64,000 nt of DNA from Hohaiivirga sp031546825 (lineage in GTDB: Bacteria > Pseudomonadota > Alphaproteobacteria > Rhizobiales > Beijerinckiaceae): contig JAVBJU010000003.1 in assembly GCA_031546825.1 (NCBI GenBank), positions 81,326 through 145,325 on the forward strand, read 5' to 3'. A program made the position numbers and the translations under genes. How positions within the stretch are numbered: the stretch's first letter is position 1; every line of letters starts with the position of its first letter. Below are positions 18,581 to 27,114 of this stretch, in pieces. The notes beneath the pieces are model-generated. The model searched no databases. It worked only from the letters and a program-made list of their open reading frames with translations, and was not told where the DNA came from.

Positions 18581-21211
18581 TCAGGTGAGCGAGCGATGGA
18601 CGATATCGGCGCTGTCGCGCGACAGGTTGGGAAGGGCTGCGATGCGCCGCAACTCCCGTTCCGCATGTTGCCGCCGGACCGCATTCATGGTTCGCCACGG
18701 CCCGAAGGCGGTGAGAAGTCGGGCGGCGATCTGCGGATTGATGGGATCGAGCGCCAATACCAGGTCAGCCAGCAGCGCATAACCGCGCCCGCTGGCGTGG
18801 TGGAACTGGGTTGGGTTTGCCATCGAAAAAGCGCCAAAGATCGACCGCACCCGGTTGGGATTGGAAATTGAATAGCCTGGATGGGTGGTGAGCGTCTTGA
18901 TGCGGTCAAACACGCCTTCTTCGGGGGTGGCGGCCTGCAACGCGAACCATTTATCGAGCACCAGCGGCTCATCGCGGTAGCGTTCGCCAAATTCGACTAT
19001 GGCCTTTTCACGCAGTGCTCCCGGAATGAGCGACAGTGTTGCAAGTGCGGCCAGGCGGTCGGTCATATTGGTCGCTTGCTGAACCTGCGCGTAGGCCAGA
19101 GCCTCACCGCGTGTTGGGTCAGCCTCCGCCAGCAGACTGAGCGCGAGATTACGCAGCGAACGCTTGCCAACGCTTGCAGCATCGGGGCTGTAAGGCGCGG
19201 TGGTTGCGGAGCTTTCAAGGAAGTCGCTGAGGGTGGGGGTCAACACCCGGGCAATATGGCGGCGCAGTGCGACACGGCTGTTGAAAATTGCATCGGGGTC
19301 GATATCCGTGCCGATCTCCTGGGCAATATCGCTCTCACCCGGAAGCGTTAGGGTTAGCGCCGTGAAGGCGGGGTCGTTCGTGGCCTGCGCTGTTGTGAAT
19401 ACCAGCAGGGCTTGCGCGAACGCCTCGATTTCTTCGGTGGGGTTTTCCCCATTGACCATGCGCTTCATCAGGCGGGTCGCCACGGTCTGTGTTGCCTGCC
19501 AGCGATTGAACGGGTCGCTGTCGTGACGCAGCAGCGTCAGCAAATCGGTATTGGTCAGGTCCAGCGTAACTTTGACGGGGGCTGAGAAGTTGCGGAATAC
19601 CGAAGGCACCGGCGCTTCGGGCACGTTGGCGAAGGTGATGCTGTCTTCGGCCTTGTCGAACACGAATACGCCGTCAGCGTTGACGCGGTTGCAGTCGAGC
19701 GGCAGATCACCCGATTGCGTCACGAGACCAAGCGAAACCGGAATGACAAGGGCTTCTTTAACAAGCTGGCCGGGGGTGGGCGGTGTTGATTGGCTGAAGT
19801 CGAGCTGGTAGCTACGGCTTGCGGCATCATAATGCCCTTTAACTGTCACTTCCGGTGTTCCTGCCTGGGCGTACCAGCGGGCGAACATGGTGAGGTCGTG
19901 CCCGGAGCTTTGCTCGAATGCCTGAAGGAAATCCTCGATGGTTGCGGCAGTGCCGTCATTGCGGTCGAAATAGATATCCATGCCGTGCCGGAACGCTTCG
20001 GCACCGATCAGGGTCTTGATCATGCGGACCACTTCCGCGCCTTTGTCGTAGACGGTAGCGGTGTAAAAGTTGTTGATCTCGCTGTACTGCGTCGGGCGCA
20101 CCGGATGGGCGAGGGGGCCCGCATCTTCCGGGAATTGGCGGGCGCGGAGGTTCTTGACCTCGGAAATACGATAAACTGGGCGCGAACGCTGGTCACATGA
20201 GAATTCCTGATCGCGGAACACGGTCAGGCCCTCTTTCAGGCAAAGCTGGAACCAGTCGCGGCAGGTGATGCGGTCGCCGGTCCAGTTATGGAAATACTCA
20301 TGGGCAATCACCGACTCGATGCCAACATAATCAATGTCAGTGGTGGTTTCCGGCGAGGCTAGAACGTACTTATCGTTGAAAATATTGAGGCCTTTGTTCT
20401 CCATCGCTCCCATATTGAAATCCGACACCGCGACGACATTGAAAACATCGAGATCGTATTCGCGGCCGAAGACGTCCTCATCCCAGCGCATGGAGCGCTC
20501 CAGCGCATCAAGTGCATAGGTTGCACGTTCGGCTTTGCCCGGCTCCACATAGATGGCGGCCTCAACTGCGCGGCCACGCATGGTGGTGAAGGTCTTGGCG
20601 ATGTGGTCGAGGCGACCACCGACCAGAGCGAAGAGGTAAGAGGGTTTCGGAAACGGGTCTTTCCACACCGCGTAATGGCGGTTGCCGCCGGGAATGTCGC
20701 CCCGCTCATCCGGGTTGCCGTTGCCGAGCAGGATGGGAGCTTCATCGCGGTCTGCTTCGATGCGGGTGGTGTAGACGGCCATCACATCGGGACGGTCGAG
20801 GAAATAGGTAATGCGGCGGAAGCCCTCGGCCTCGCACTGGGTGCAATAGACGCCGTTTGAGCGGTAAAGCCCCATCAGCTTGGTGTTTGCTGTTGGGTCA
20901 AGGATGGTTTCGATCGTGAGTTCGAATGGACGCTCCGGCACCGTAGCAAGCGTCAGCGCTTGCGGTGTGGCCTGATATGCGGACGTGGGCAGCAGTTCAC
21001 CATCGAGCCAGATATCGCGCATGACGATCTCATCGCCGTCGAGCACCAGCGGCGCAGTGGCGCGGCCCGCCGGGTTACGGCGTAGGGTCATGGTGCTGAC
21101 GACGCGGGTTTCCGTCGGATGCAGGATGATATCGAGATGGACATTGTCGATCAGAAAGCCACTGGGACGGTAGTCTTCGAGGCGAATGAGCGTCGGCGTG
21201 TCTGTCCGCAT
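18581..21211 (-). CDS. pepN: Aminopeptidase N
   Basis: An 876-aa M1-family zinc aminopeptidase that removes N-terminal residues from peptides in the cytoplasm; E. coli PepN is about the same size. The substrate loop GAMENKGLNIFN, the zinc motif HEYFHNWTGDRIT and the second zinc ligand in LKEGLTVFRDQEF are all present. An N-terminal beta domain precedes the catalytic domain and a long helical C-terminal domain follows. The ATG at 21211 (MRTDTPTLIRLEDY) has AGGAACC just upstream; a more distal ATG at 21277 would overlap the neighbouring cation transporter gene and is less likely. Confidence 0.96.
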   Translation of the reverse strand: MRTDTPTLIRLEDYRPSGFLIDNVHLDIILHPTETRVVSTMTLRRNPAGRATAPLVLDGDEIVMRDIWLDGELLPTSAYQATPQALTLATVPERPFELTIETILDPTANTKLMGLYRSNGVYCTQCEAEGFRRITYFLDRPDVMAVYTTRIEADRDEAPILLGNGNPDERGDIPGGNRHYAVWKDPFPKPSYLFALVGGRLDHIAKTFTTMRGRAVEAAIYVEPGKAERATYALDALERSMRWDEDVFGREYDLDVFNVVAVSDFNMGAMENKGLNIFNDKYVLASPETTTDIDYVGIESVIAHEYFHNWTGDRITCRDWFQLCLKEGLTVFRDQEFSCDQRSRPVYRISEVKNLRARQFPEDAGPLAHPVRPTQYSEINNFYTATVYDKGAEVVRMIKTLIGAEAFRHGMDIYFDRNDGTAATIEDFLQAFEQSSGHDLTMFARWYAQAGTPEVTVKGHYDAASRSYQLDFSQSTPPTPGQLVKEALVIPVSLGLVTQSGDLPLDCNRVNADGVFVFDKAEDSITFANVPEAPVPSVFRNFSAPVKVTLDLTNTDLLTLLRHDSDPFNRWQATQTVATRLMKRMVNGENPTEEIEAFAQALLVFTTAQATNDPAFTALTLTLPGESDIAQEIGTDIDPDAIFNSRVALRRHIARVLTPTLSDFLESSATTAPYSPDAASVGKRSLRNLALSLLAEADPTRGEALAYAQVQQATNMTDRLAALATLSLIPGALREKAIVEFGERYRDEPLVLDKWFALQAATPEEGVFDRIKTLTTHPGYSISNPNRVRSIFGAFSMANPTQFHHASGRGYALLADLVLALDPINPQIAARLLTAFGPWRTMNAVRRQHAERELRRIAALPNLSRDSADIVHRSLT

Positions 21212-21273
21212 GGTGGTTCCTCGTCCGGGAGAATGAGAAGGCGGTGTGGATGTGGCGTTAGCGAGGGCCGCTT

Positions 21274-22692
21274 TCAACGCTTGGTCTGTGAGGCATTTGT
21301 CTTATCCGGTTCGGCGTGTCCCACCACCCGGATGACATCGGGGTGATTGGCGCGGAACAGGCGCTCGATACGATCCACGCTGTCATGGACCTCGGTGACA
21401 GTACGGCTTGGGTCAACATAGCAGTGATAATTGACCACGAGCCCAGCGGATGAAGTGCGCGCCCTCACGGAGTGGATGTGGCTGATCTCCCGGTCTTGCT
21501 CGGCGCAGGCCATGAGTGTCCGGGCGATCTGGGCGGTTTCTTCTTCCGAGAGGTTCTTGCCATCGAGGGGATTGGCGTTGAGTGGCTCGATATGGGTTTC
21601 AACTTCGGTGTCGTCCCCAAATTCATTGCGAATGGCGGCCTCAAGGCGGGTTGCCAGCATATGGGCGGCGGCGAGGCTCAACCGACCATCGACCTCAAGG
21701 TCGCAGCCCACCGACAAGCGGCTGTCGATGTTTTGAATAATGACGTTATGGATGGGCAGGCGCTGTTTCGCTGAGATCAGCATGATGCGCTCGAACAGTG
21801 TTTCATTGTTGAGTTGCACCGGATCGGCAATCACCGTCAGTTCCGCATTGGGCACTTCTGCGGCAACGGCGGCAGCAATCTGCTTTTTGACCAGTACCAC
21901 CTTGTCGAGCGGCAGCGTGCGCGAGACCTGCACATGGATTTCGCCGAACACCGCGCCACCAGCGGGGCGGACCCGGACGCTTTCGACGAGGGCCACACCC
22001 GGCACCATTTCTGCTTCGCGGCGGATGATATCCGACAGGCCGGCAGGGGCGGTATCAATCAGCGTGTTGATGGTGCGGATGGCAAGGCGTATGCCCGAAA
22101 TGGCGATGAATACGGCGACGATAAGCGCGGCAATGGTATCGGCCTGTTTGAAACCGAGCAGGATCGCCCCGAATGCGGCCAGCACCATCAGTGAATTGAC
22201 GAGATCCGAGGCGAAATGCAGGGCATCGGCTTCGAGCGCTTCGCTGTGCGTGAGCTTGGCAACTTTTCTCAGTGAATACCAGCGCCAGGCATCAAGGGCG
22301 ATGGCGCCGATGAGGATGACGAAAGCCAGCCCGTGCGGAACGATTTCCGCCGAACCCGTCATCAAACGGTGATAGCTCTGGAAAGCAATGACCCCGGCAA
22401 GAAGCAGCAGGAAAACAGTTTCAATCAACGCTGCCATCGATTCGATCTTGCCATGACCGAATTGGTGATCTTCGTCAGCGGGTTGATGGGCTTTGCGAAT
22501 GGCGAACCAGGTGATGGTGGTGAACACCACATCAAGCAAGCTGTGCAAGGCATCGGAAATGAGCGCAAGCGAACCGGTGAGCATGCCGCCAATGGCTTTG
22601 GCGATGGTAATCAGCGCGCTGACCAGGATCGAGCGAAATGCCACGGTCTCCTTCAACTGGTCGTGATTGCCGTGCTGGTGATGGTGTCCCAT
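21274..22692 (-). CDS. Cation diffusion facilitator with an extended C-terminal region
   Basis: A 472-aa CDF-type metal/proton antiporter. A His-rich N-terminus (MGHHHQHGNHDQ) is followed by about six spans. The transport-site motif SLALISDALHSLLD and the HQFGHGKIE loop identify the family. The cytoplasmic end is about 170 residues longer than in a typical 300-aa CDF protein and appears to hold two cation-efflux dimerisation-type segments, one near AVFGEIHVQVSRTLPLDKV and one near DREISHIHSVRARTS. It likely exports Zn, Fe, Co or Ni; the sequence alone does not choose. It lies upstream of pepN in the same direction and divergent from glyoxalase I. Confidence 0.9.
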   Translation of the reverse strand: MGHHHQHGNHDQLKETVAFRSILVSALITIAKAIGGMLTGSLALISDALHSLLDVVFTTITWFAIRKAHQPADEDHQFGHGKIESMAALIETVFLLLLAGVIAFQSYHRLMTGSAEIVPHGLAFVILIGAIALDAWRWYSLRKVAKLTHSEALEADALHFASDLVNSLMVLAAFGAILLGFKQADTIAALIVAVFIAISGIRLAIRTINTLIDTAPAGLSDIIRREAEMVPGVALVESVRVRPAGGAVFGEIHVQVSRTLPLDKVVLVKKQIAAAVAAEVPNAELTVIADPVQLNNETLFERIMLISAKQRLPIHNVIIQNIDSRLSVGCDLEVDGRLSLAAAHMLATRLEAAIRNEFGDDTEVETHIEPLNANPLDGKNLSEEETAQIARTLMACAEQDREISHIHSVRARTSSAGLVVNYHCYVDPSRTVTEVHDSVDRIERLFRANHPDVIRVVGHAEPDKTNASQTKR

Positions 22693-22869
22693 TGTCGCCC
22701 TTGCGTTTAAGCCCTAACTCCCTGCCATCCATATGGCATGAGGGCGGCTTTGTGAACGGTTCAGTTTTCCGCTCGCGCGCTTTCCGCCAGCTTCGTGCCG
22801 AAACACCCTTTTCGGCATCGCGCCGTCGGGTTAAATGCTGCTATCTTTAGTTTCTCACGGGAGTGCGTG

Positions 22870-23304
22870 ATGCAATACGCCCATACCATGATCCGGGTGT
22901 CTAACCTGGAAAAGTCTCTCGATTTCTTCAAGAAGACGCTCGGCCTCGTCGAAGTGCGCCGCTGGGATAGCGAAAAAGGCCAGTTCACCAACGTGTTTCT
23001 GGGAACCCCGGCGGATATTGCGCGGGGCGGTATCATTCCCACCGTTGAGCTGACCTATAACTGGGGTGATCACACTTATACCGGCGGCCGCAATTTCGGC
23101 CATCTGGCCTTTTATGTCGATGATCTCTATGCCACCTGCCAGAATATTCTGGATAACGGCGTCGAACTCAATCGCCCGCCTCGTGATGGGCATTTGGCAT
23201 TTTTCAAGACACCGGACGACATCTCCATTGAACTCATCCAGAAGGGTGAGGACAAGCCGGTGCAGGAACCCTGGGCGTCGATGCCGAATGTCGGTAGCTG
23301 GTAA
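22870..23304 (+). CDS. gloA: Lactoylglutathione lyase (glyoxalase I)
   Basis: A 144-aa vicinal-oxygen-chelate enzyme that converts the glutathione-methylglyoxal adduct to S-lactoylglutathione. The four expected metal ligands are present: His in MQYAHTMIRV, Glu in PTVELTYNW, His in NFGHLAFYVDD and Glu in ISIELIQ. The short form without the insertions of Zn-type enzymes suggests the Ni/Co-activated class. The ATG at 22870 sits directly before the first beta strand. A ureE-type nickel chaperone gene begins 25 bp downstream in the same direction. A 22-bp inverted repeat (TGCCGAAA at 22796-22803 with TTTCGGCA at 22810-22817) lies upstream and could be an operator. Confidence 0.94.
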   Translation: MQYAHTMIRVSNLEKSLDFFKKTLGLVEVRRWDSEKGQFTNVFLGTPADIARGGIIPTVELTYNWGDHTYTGGRNFGHLAFYVDDLYATCQNILDNGVELNRPPRDGHLAFFKTPDDISIELIQKGEDKPVQEPWASMPNVGSW

Positions 23305-23329
23305 ATTTGATACGATAAGGACATCTAAA

Positions 23330-23908
23330 ATGCTGCGTGCTGAAAGCATTATTCGCAAACCGGCAGTCAAAGCCGAACTCGTTGCCGACACTGTTATTCT
23401 TGACCATGAGGCCCGTGGGCTTCTGGCCCTGAAGCTCCATTGTGAGAACGGCCTCATTGCCGGGTTTGCCGGAGACAAACCGGCCAATCTCCGGGATGGC
23501 GACGCTTTCAAACTGGAAGATGGCCGTCTCATTCTGGTGCGCGCCGCCAATGAGGAGCTGGTCAAGGTGACGGCGGAAAATCCGCTGCGTCTTGTGCGCC
23601 TTGCCTGGCAGCTCGGCAGCAACCATGTGGCGATGGAAGCTACCGTGGATGCGCTTTACGTGGAAAGCGATTTGCTGTTGGAGGAACTGATCCGGGGGCA
23701 GGGATGTATCCTGGCACCGGTCATCAGGCCCTTCAACCCGGAAAATGCTGTCGAACACGGGCATTGCGGCTGCGGCCATGACCACGGCCACGATCATGGT
23801 CATGAGCATGGGCACCACCATCATGAGCACGGGCACGAGCACCATTCCCATGGTGAAGGTGGTTGTGGCTGTGGTTGCGGCGGGCACGGACACAAGCACG
23901 ACCATTAA
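23330..23908 (+). CDS. ureE: UreE-type nickel metallochaperone, isolated from urease genes
   Basis: A 192-aa UreE-family protein. The N-terminal peptide-binding-like domain is followed by the metal-binding domain with LAWQLGSNHVAMEA (the conserved His of the NRH motif) and CILAPVIRPFNPE. The C-terminus is a His/Gly/Cys-rich tail of about 50 residues containing many HGHDHGH-type repeats and two GCGCG-like clusters, suited to binding several Ni ions. UreE normally delivers Ni to urease, but no ureABC, ureD, ureF or ureG gene is in this window. Instead it follows gloA by 25 bp, so it may serve that enzyme or act in Ni storage. This proposal is inference. Confidence 0.88.
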   Translation: MLRAESIIRKPAVKAELVADTVILDHEARGLLALKLHCENGLIAGFAGDKPANLRDGDAFKLEDGRLILVRAANEELVKVTAENPLRLVRLAWQLGSNHVAMEATVDALYVESDLLLEELIRGQGCILAPVIRPFNPENAVEHGHCGCGHDHGHDHGHEHGHHHHEHGHEHHSHGEGGCGCGCGGHGHKHDH

Positions 23909-23931
23909 TTTGATTTAATCTGTTTTTGAAA

Positions 23932-23964
23932 AACGGCGGGGAACGCAAGGCGTTTTCCGCCGTT
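23932..23964 (+). terminator. Long hairpin after ureE
   Basis: AACGGCGG (23932-23939) pairs with CCGCCGTT (23957-23964), and the inner bases extend the stem to about 15 bp with a three-base loop and two G-U pairs. It lies 24 bp past the ureE stop. Only GTTG follows, so the U tract is poor, but position and stability support a terminator. Confidence 0.55.
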
Positions 23965-24030
23965 GTTGATTCGCAAGCACCCATTCAAGTGGTTTCATTT
24001 TGGAGTAACCGCCCGTTATCGCGAAGGCCG

Positions 24031-24046
24031 TTAAGCCGAGGTTAAG
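24031..24046 (+). promoter_or_regulatory. Perfect CtrA-binding box upstream of a small gene
   Basis: TTAAGCCGAGGTTAAG matches the alphaproteobacterial CtrA consensus TTAA-N7-TTAA exactly. It lies in a non-coding gap, 130 bp upstream of the ATG of the small Cys-rich gene. A GANTC site (the CcrM methylation target) is at 23968-23972. Function is inferred from sequence alone. Confidence 0.5.
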
Positions 24047-24175
24047 CTACAATTAGGAAGAATGGCGCAAATCGGGCTTCAATGTCATGATATGGCGAAA
24101 GAATTGTCACAGTGCTGCCAAGGTGGCCTCTTACAACTTTCATCCTAACAGGGCGCAACATAAAGGAGGCTCCCG

Positions 24176-24415
24176 ATGCAAGAAAAGGAGATGGAAGCCA
24201 TGAGCACATTCATTCTTTTCCGACGCAAGGCCGAAGCCGGGTTTTGTTGTGCCGTTCCGGAAGGGCAATCGCAGCCCTGCTTTCTTGAAGAAGGCGAATG
24301 GGAGGCATTTGGCAAAATCGGCGATGGAGCCAGCGCTTGGCCGAGCCAATTCCACGCGACGTCTGCGGACGCTTGCGCCAGAATCAACGGGTTTTACCTG
24401 TTCCAGTCCTGCTGA
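24176..24415 (+). CDS. Small Cys-rich protein of unknown function, possibly cell-cycle controlled
   Basis: A 79-aa protein with an excellent ribosome binding site (AAAGGAGG at 24162-24169, six bases before ATG 24176). An internal ATG (24200) would give 71 residues beginning MSTFILFRRKAEAGF. It has five cysteines (FCCAVP, QPCFLEE, DACARI and the C-terminal QSC), no signal peptide and no membrane span. I do not recognise the family. A perfect CtrA box lies upstream and a textbook terminator just downstream, so it is a single-gene transcript. The strong translation and termination signals argue that it is real. Confidence 0.7.
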   Translation: MQEKEMEAMSTFILFRRKAEAGFCCAVPEGQSQPCFLEEGEWEAFGKIGDGASAWPSQFHATSADACARINGFYLFQSC

Positions 24416-24442
24416 AACAGCTTCAAGACTTCCAGCTTCCAT

Positions 24443-24480
24443 GGGGCGACCGAATTAGTTCGGTGCGCCCCTTTGTTTTT
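24443..24480 (+). terminator. Intrinsic terminator after the small Cys-rich gene
   Basis: GGGGCG..CCGAA (from 24443) pairs with TTCGG..CGCCCC (to 24471), followed by TTTGTTTTT. The U tract abuts the stop codon of the convergent panE gene at 24480. Confidence 0.85.
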
Positions 24481-25400
24481 CAGCCTTCGCGAGAGTGCCT
24501 TGCTTCGCTCGCCTTGAGATGGGCATAGGCGATGCGGAGCAGCGAGGATTTCTCAGTTGATCCGCCGCGCTGCATCAGATTGCCGAGCACATGATCAACC
24601 TCGGTTTTCGAGCCACGTTCGAGATCTCGAAGCATTGAGGCCATCAGGGTTGAACCGGCGGCTTCGAACATTGTGCGGTAATTGGCGAGCGGCGCAGGGC
24701 GGGGGGCAAAACCGTTTTTTGCAGCAATGGCGCAGCATTCATCGAGCAGGGCCAATGACAGATCGCCCGCGCCCGCAGCCAGAATGTCGCCGATGGCGGC
24801 ACGCATCAGACAGGTGATGCCTGCGCAAGAGGCGATGAAAACCCATTTTTCCCACATGGCCTGAAGAATGATATCGCTGGTTTTCAAATCAAATCCGGCG
24901 TCGGACAGCACGGTGGCGATGGCGCGGCTACGGTCGGTTTCGCCGCCTGCGAGTTCGCCGAACGTGAGATTATGCATCGTGTTGAGATGCAGGATCTGGC
25001 CCTTTTCATCAAGGGTTGCCGAAATCTGGCACAGGCCGCCCATGACCTGTTGCTTGCCAAAAAGTGCGGTCAGGGTGTCGATATGCGCCATGCCGTTGAG
25101 CACGGGGATGATGACAGTTTTTGGGCCGACTGCCGGAGCGAAGGACGCGATGGCGCTTTCCAGATCGAACGCCTTGCAGCTTAACAGGATGATATCATAT
25201 GTGCCGTTGAGGTTTTCGGCAGTAACAAGGCGTGGCTCGGTAATCGTAATATCGCCGGTCGGGCTCTTTACATGCAGGCCAGTGCGCAGCTGTTCCACGC
25301 GCTTCTGGCGCACGAGAAATGTTACGTCACGTCCAGCTGCAGCCAGTCGCGCGCCGAAATAGCCGCCGAGTGCTCCGGCACCCATCACCAAAATCCGCAT
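24480..25400 (-). CDS. panE: 2-dehydropantoate 2-reductase
   Basis: A 306-aa ketopantoate reductase of the ApbA/PanE family, which makes pantoate with NADPH for coenzyme A synthesis. The Rossmann motif MGAGALGGYFGARLAAAGRDV starts at residue 6. The catalytic Lys is expected in the segment WEKWVFIASCAGITCLMRA, and the C-terminal helical domain is complete. Length is normal. The ATG at 25400 is preceded by GGGAGAGAG. It is convergent with the small Cys-rich gene. Some family members act on other 2-keto acids, so substrate assignment is by family only. Confidence 0.88.
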   Translation of the reverse strand: MRILVMGAGALGGYFGARLAAAGRDVTFLVRQKRVEQLRTGLHVKSPTGDITITEPRLVTAENLNGTYDIILLSCKAFDLESAIASFAPAVGPKTVIIPVLNGMAHIDTLTALFGKQQVMGGLCQISATLDEKGQILHLNTMHNLTFGELAGGETDRSRAIATVLSDAGFDLKTSDIILQAMWEKWVFIASCAGITCLMRAAIGDILAAGAGDLSLALLDECCAIAAKNGFAPRPAPLANYRTMFEAAGSTLMASMLRDLERGSKTEVDHVLGNLMQRGGSTEKSSLLRIAYAHLKASEARHSREG

Positions 25401-25519
25401 GATCTCTCTCCCTCGTGGTTATCCCATGGTGTAGCAGATATATGGCACCCGGAGCGTATAATTATGCCCGTAAACAAGTCGAATGGGGCGGAGCAACGCG
25501 ATTGTTGCGATTGTGCGCG

Positions 25520-25834
25520 TCACTCAGCGTCGTGGGCCGCATCGGCTTTGCGCCTGGCCATTTCCTTGTTGGTCCGCATTGCGGCGGTGGCAAGCGCCCG
25601 CAACTTCAAACGAACTCCGCTGCCTTTTCCGGAAAGGAGCGGGGACTTGCGCCGTTCGCTCCGCTCCTGCCGTGAGCGAGCCTGCGCCGCGTTGCAGTAC
25701 CCTCGTATCTGCTCACGAATTTTTTCAACCTCACTGTCGGGCAACATGCTGAGGCCCGGCTGATGGCTGTCTGCCACAGTGGTCTGCTCCTCCTTTGAAA
25801 GAAAGCGCAGTTCCGTTTTTCTGGCGAGAGACAT
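25520..25834 (-). CDS. Small basic protein of unknown function
   Basis: A 104-aa, Arg/Lys-rich protein beginning MSLARKTELRFLSKEEQTTV. The start at 25834 has AAGGAG six bases upstream, which decides it against two upstream ATGs in frame. A middle segment (EVEKIREQIRGYCNAAQARSR) and an end segment (KLRALATAAMRTNKEMARRKA) look helical and charged, consistent with nucleic-acid or ribosome association, but no known domain is visible. Similar short basic proteins with the same opening occur, as far as I recall, in other Hyphomicrobiales. It is divergent from dusA. Confidence 0.65.
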   Translation of the reverse strand: MSLARKTELRFLSKEEQTTVADSHQPGLSMLPDSEVEKIREQIRGYCNAAQARSRQERSERRKSPLLSGKGSGVRLKLRALATAAMRTNKEMARRKADAAHDAE

Positions 25835-26079
25835 TTGCGGCTCCTTCTTGAACCTGTCAGGGATGCTCATGTGCTCCAGATATATTCCGAGACATTGCAA
25901 AAAAATGCCACGCGGCAGCCTGTCGCTTCGACTTTGGTCGCATATGTCCCTGGCGGAAGATTTGCACCCGGCGGTGAGGCAGCGTAAAAGCCTTCATGAA
26001 CCCGAAAACTGAAAGAGCTGGGCGCTTTTGCAGACCTCCCTCGCTCCGGGAACAGAGGGAAGCGGACGCTTTTGAAGGT

Positions 26080-27063
26080 ATGAAACACTACGCCATGGCC
26101 ACCAACATGCGCTTTTCAGTCGCGCCCATGCTTGATTGGACGGACCGCCATTGTCGCGCCTTCCACCGGGTGATGAGCCGCCATGCGCTGCTCTACACCG
26201 AGATGGTTACGACGGGGGTCATCCTTTACGGACCGCGCGAGCAACTGCTATCCCATGGCGAGACAGAACACCCTGTGGCCGTTCAACTTGGTGGCTCGAA
26301 CCCCACTGATCTCTCCGAATGCGCCCGCATATGCGCTGATTACGGTTACGATGAGATCAATCTCAATGTCGGTTGCCCGTCTGACCGGGTGCAGAACGGT
26401 GCGTTCGGCGCGTGCCTGATGCTCGACCCCGATCTCGTGGCGCGCTGTGTTGCCGCGATGAAGGCGACAGTCAGCATTCCCGTGACTGTCAAATGCCGCA
26501 TCGGCGTTGATGAGCAGGAGCCGGAAACGGCGTTGTTTGGTCTCGCTGAAAAGGTGATTGCCGCCGGTGTCGATGCGCTTATCGTTCACGCGCGCAAGGC
26601 CTGGCTCAAGGGACTATCCCCCAAAGAAAACCGCGACATCCCGCCGCTGGATTACCCTTTGGTGCATCGTCTCAAGCAGGCTTTCCCCGGCACACCGATG
26701 GCGATCAATGGCGGCCTTGCCGATTGGGAAACAATTGGTGCGCAATGGCAGCACATGGATGGCGTCATGGTAGGGCGCGCAGCTTATCAGAACCCGGAAA
26801 TCATGCTGGAGGTCGATGAGCGCGCCTTCGGCCAGGAACGACCCGTTGCGGACGGCTTTGCAGCGATTGAAGCCTTTGAGCCATATATCGCCGCGCAACT
26901 GGCCAAGAATCTGCGCCTGTCGCAGGTCACACGTCACATGCTCGGCCTGTTTGCCGGTAAACCTGGCGCGCGCCTCTATCGCCGCCATCTGGCGACGGAA
27001 GCGGTGAAGGTGGGGGCGGGGCTTGAGGTTGTGCGGGATGCCGTGGCGCTGGTCCAGCGCTAG
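26080..27063 (+). CDS. dusA: tRNA-dihydrouridine synthase A
   Basis: A flavoprotein of about 327 residues that reduces uridines in the D-loop of tRNA. Visible features are the N-terminal FMN barrel motif RFSVAPMLDWTDRHCR, INLNVGCPSDRVQNG, the catalytic Cys in FGACLM, the Arg/His-rich phosphate region DALIVHARKAWLKGLSPKENR and VMVGRAAYQNP. These assign it to the DusA subfamily. Starts at 26080 and 26095 are both possible; neither has an ideal ribosome binding site. The gene runs alone, with 51 bp to the next gene. Confidence 0.93.
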   Translation: MKHYAMATNMRFSVAPMLDWTDRHCRAFHRVMSRHALLYTEMVTTGVILYGPREQLLSHGETEHPVAVQLGGSNPTDLSECARICADYGYDEINLNVGCPSDRVQNGAFGACLMLDPDLVARCVAAMKATVSIPVTVKCRIGVDEQEPETALFGLAEKVIAAGVDALIVHARKAWLKGLSPKENRDIPPLDYPLVHRLKQAFPGTPMAINGGLADWETIGAQWQHMDGVMVGRAAYQNPEIMLEVDERAFGQERPVADGFAAIEAFEPYIAAQLAKNLRLSQVTRHMLGLFAGKPGARLYRRHLATEAVKVGAGLEVVRDAVALVQR

Positions 27064-27114
27064 ACTGGAGCGCAGTTAAGTCGTTTGAATGCTCGGAATA
27101 TAGGGGGAAATGCG

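Noticed and set aside
23750..23905. Short-period DNA repeats in the ureE 3' end
   Set aside because: They are the coding sequence of the His/Gly-rich metal-binding tail, not a non-coding repeat or CRISPR.
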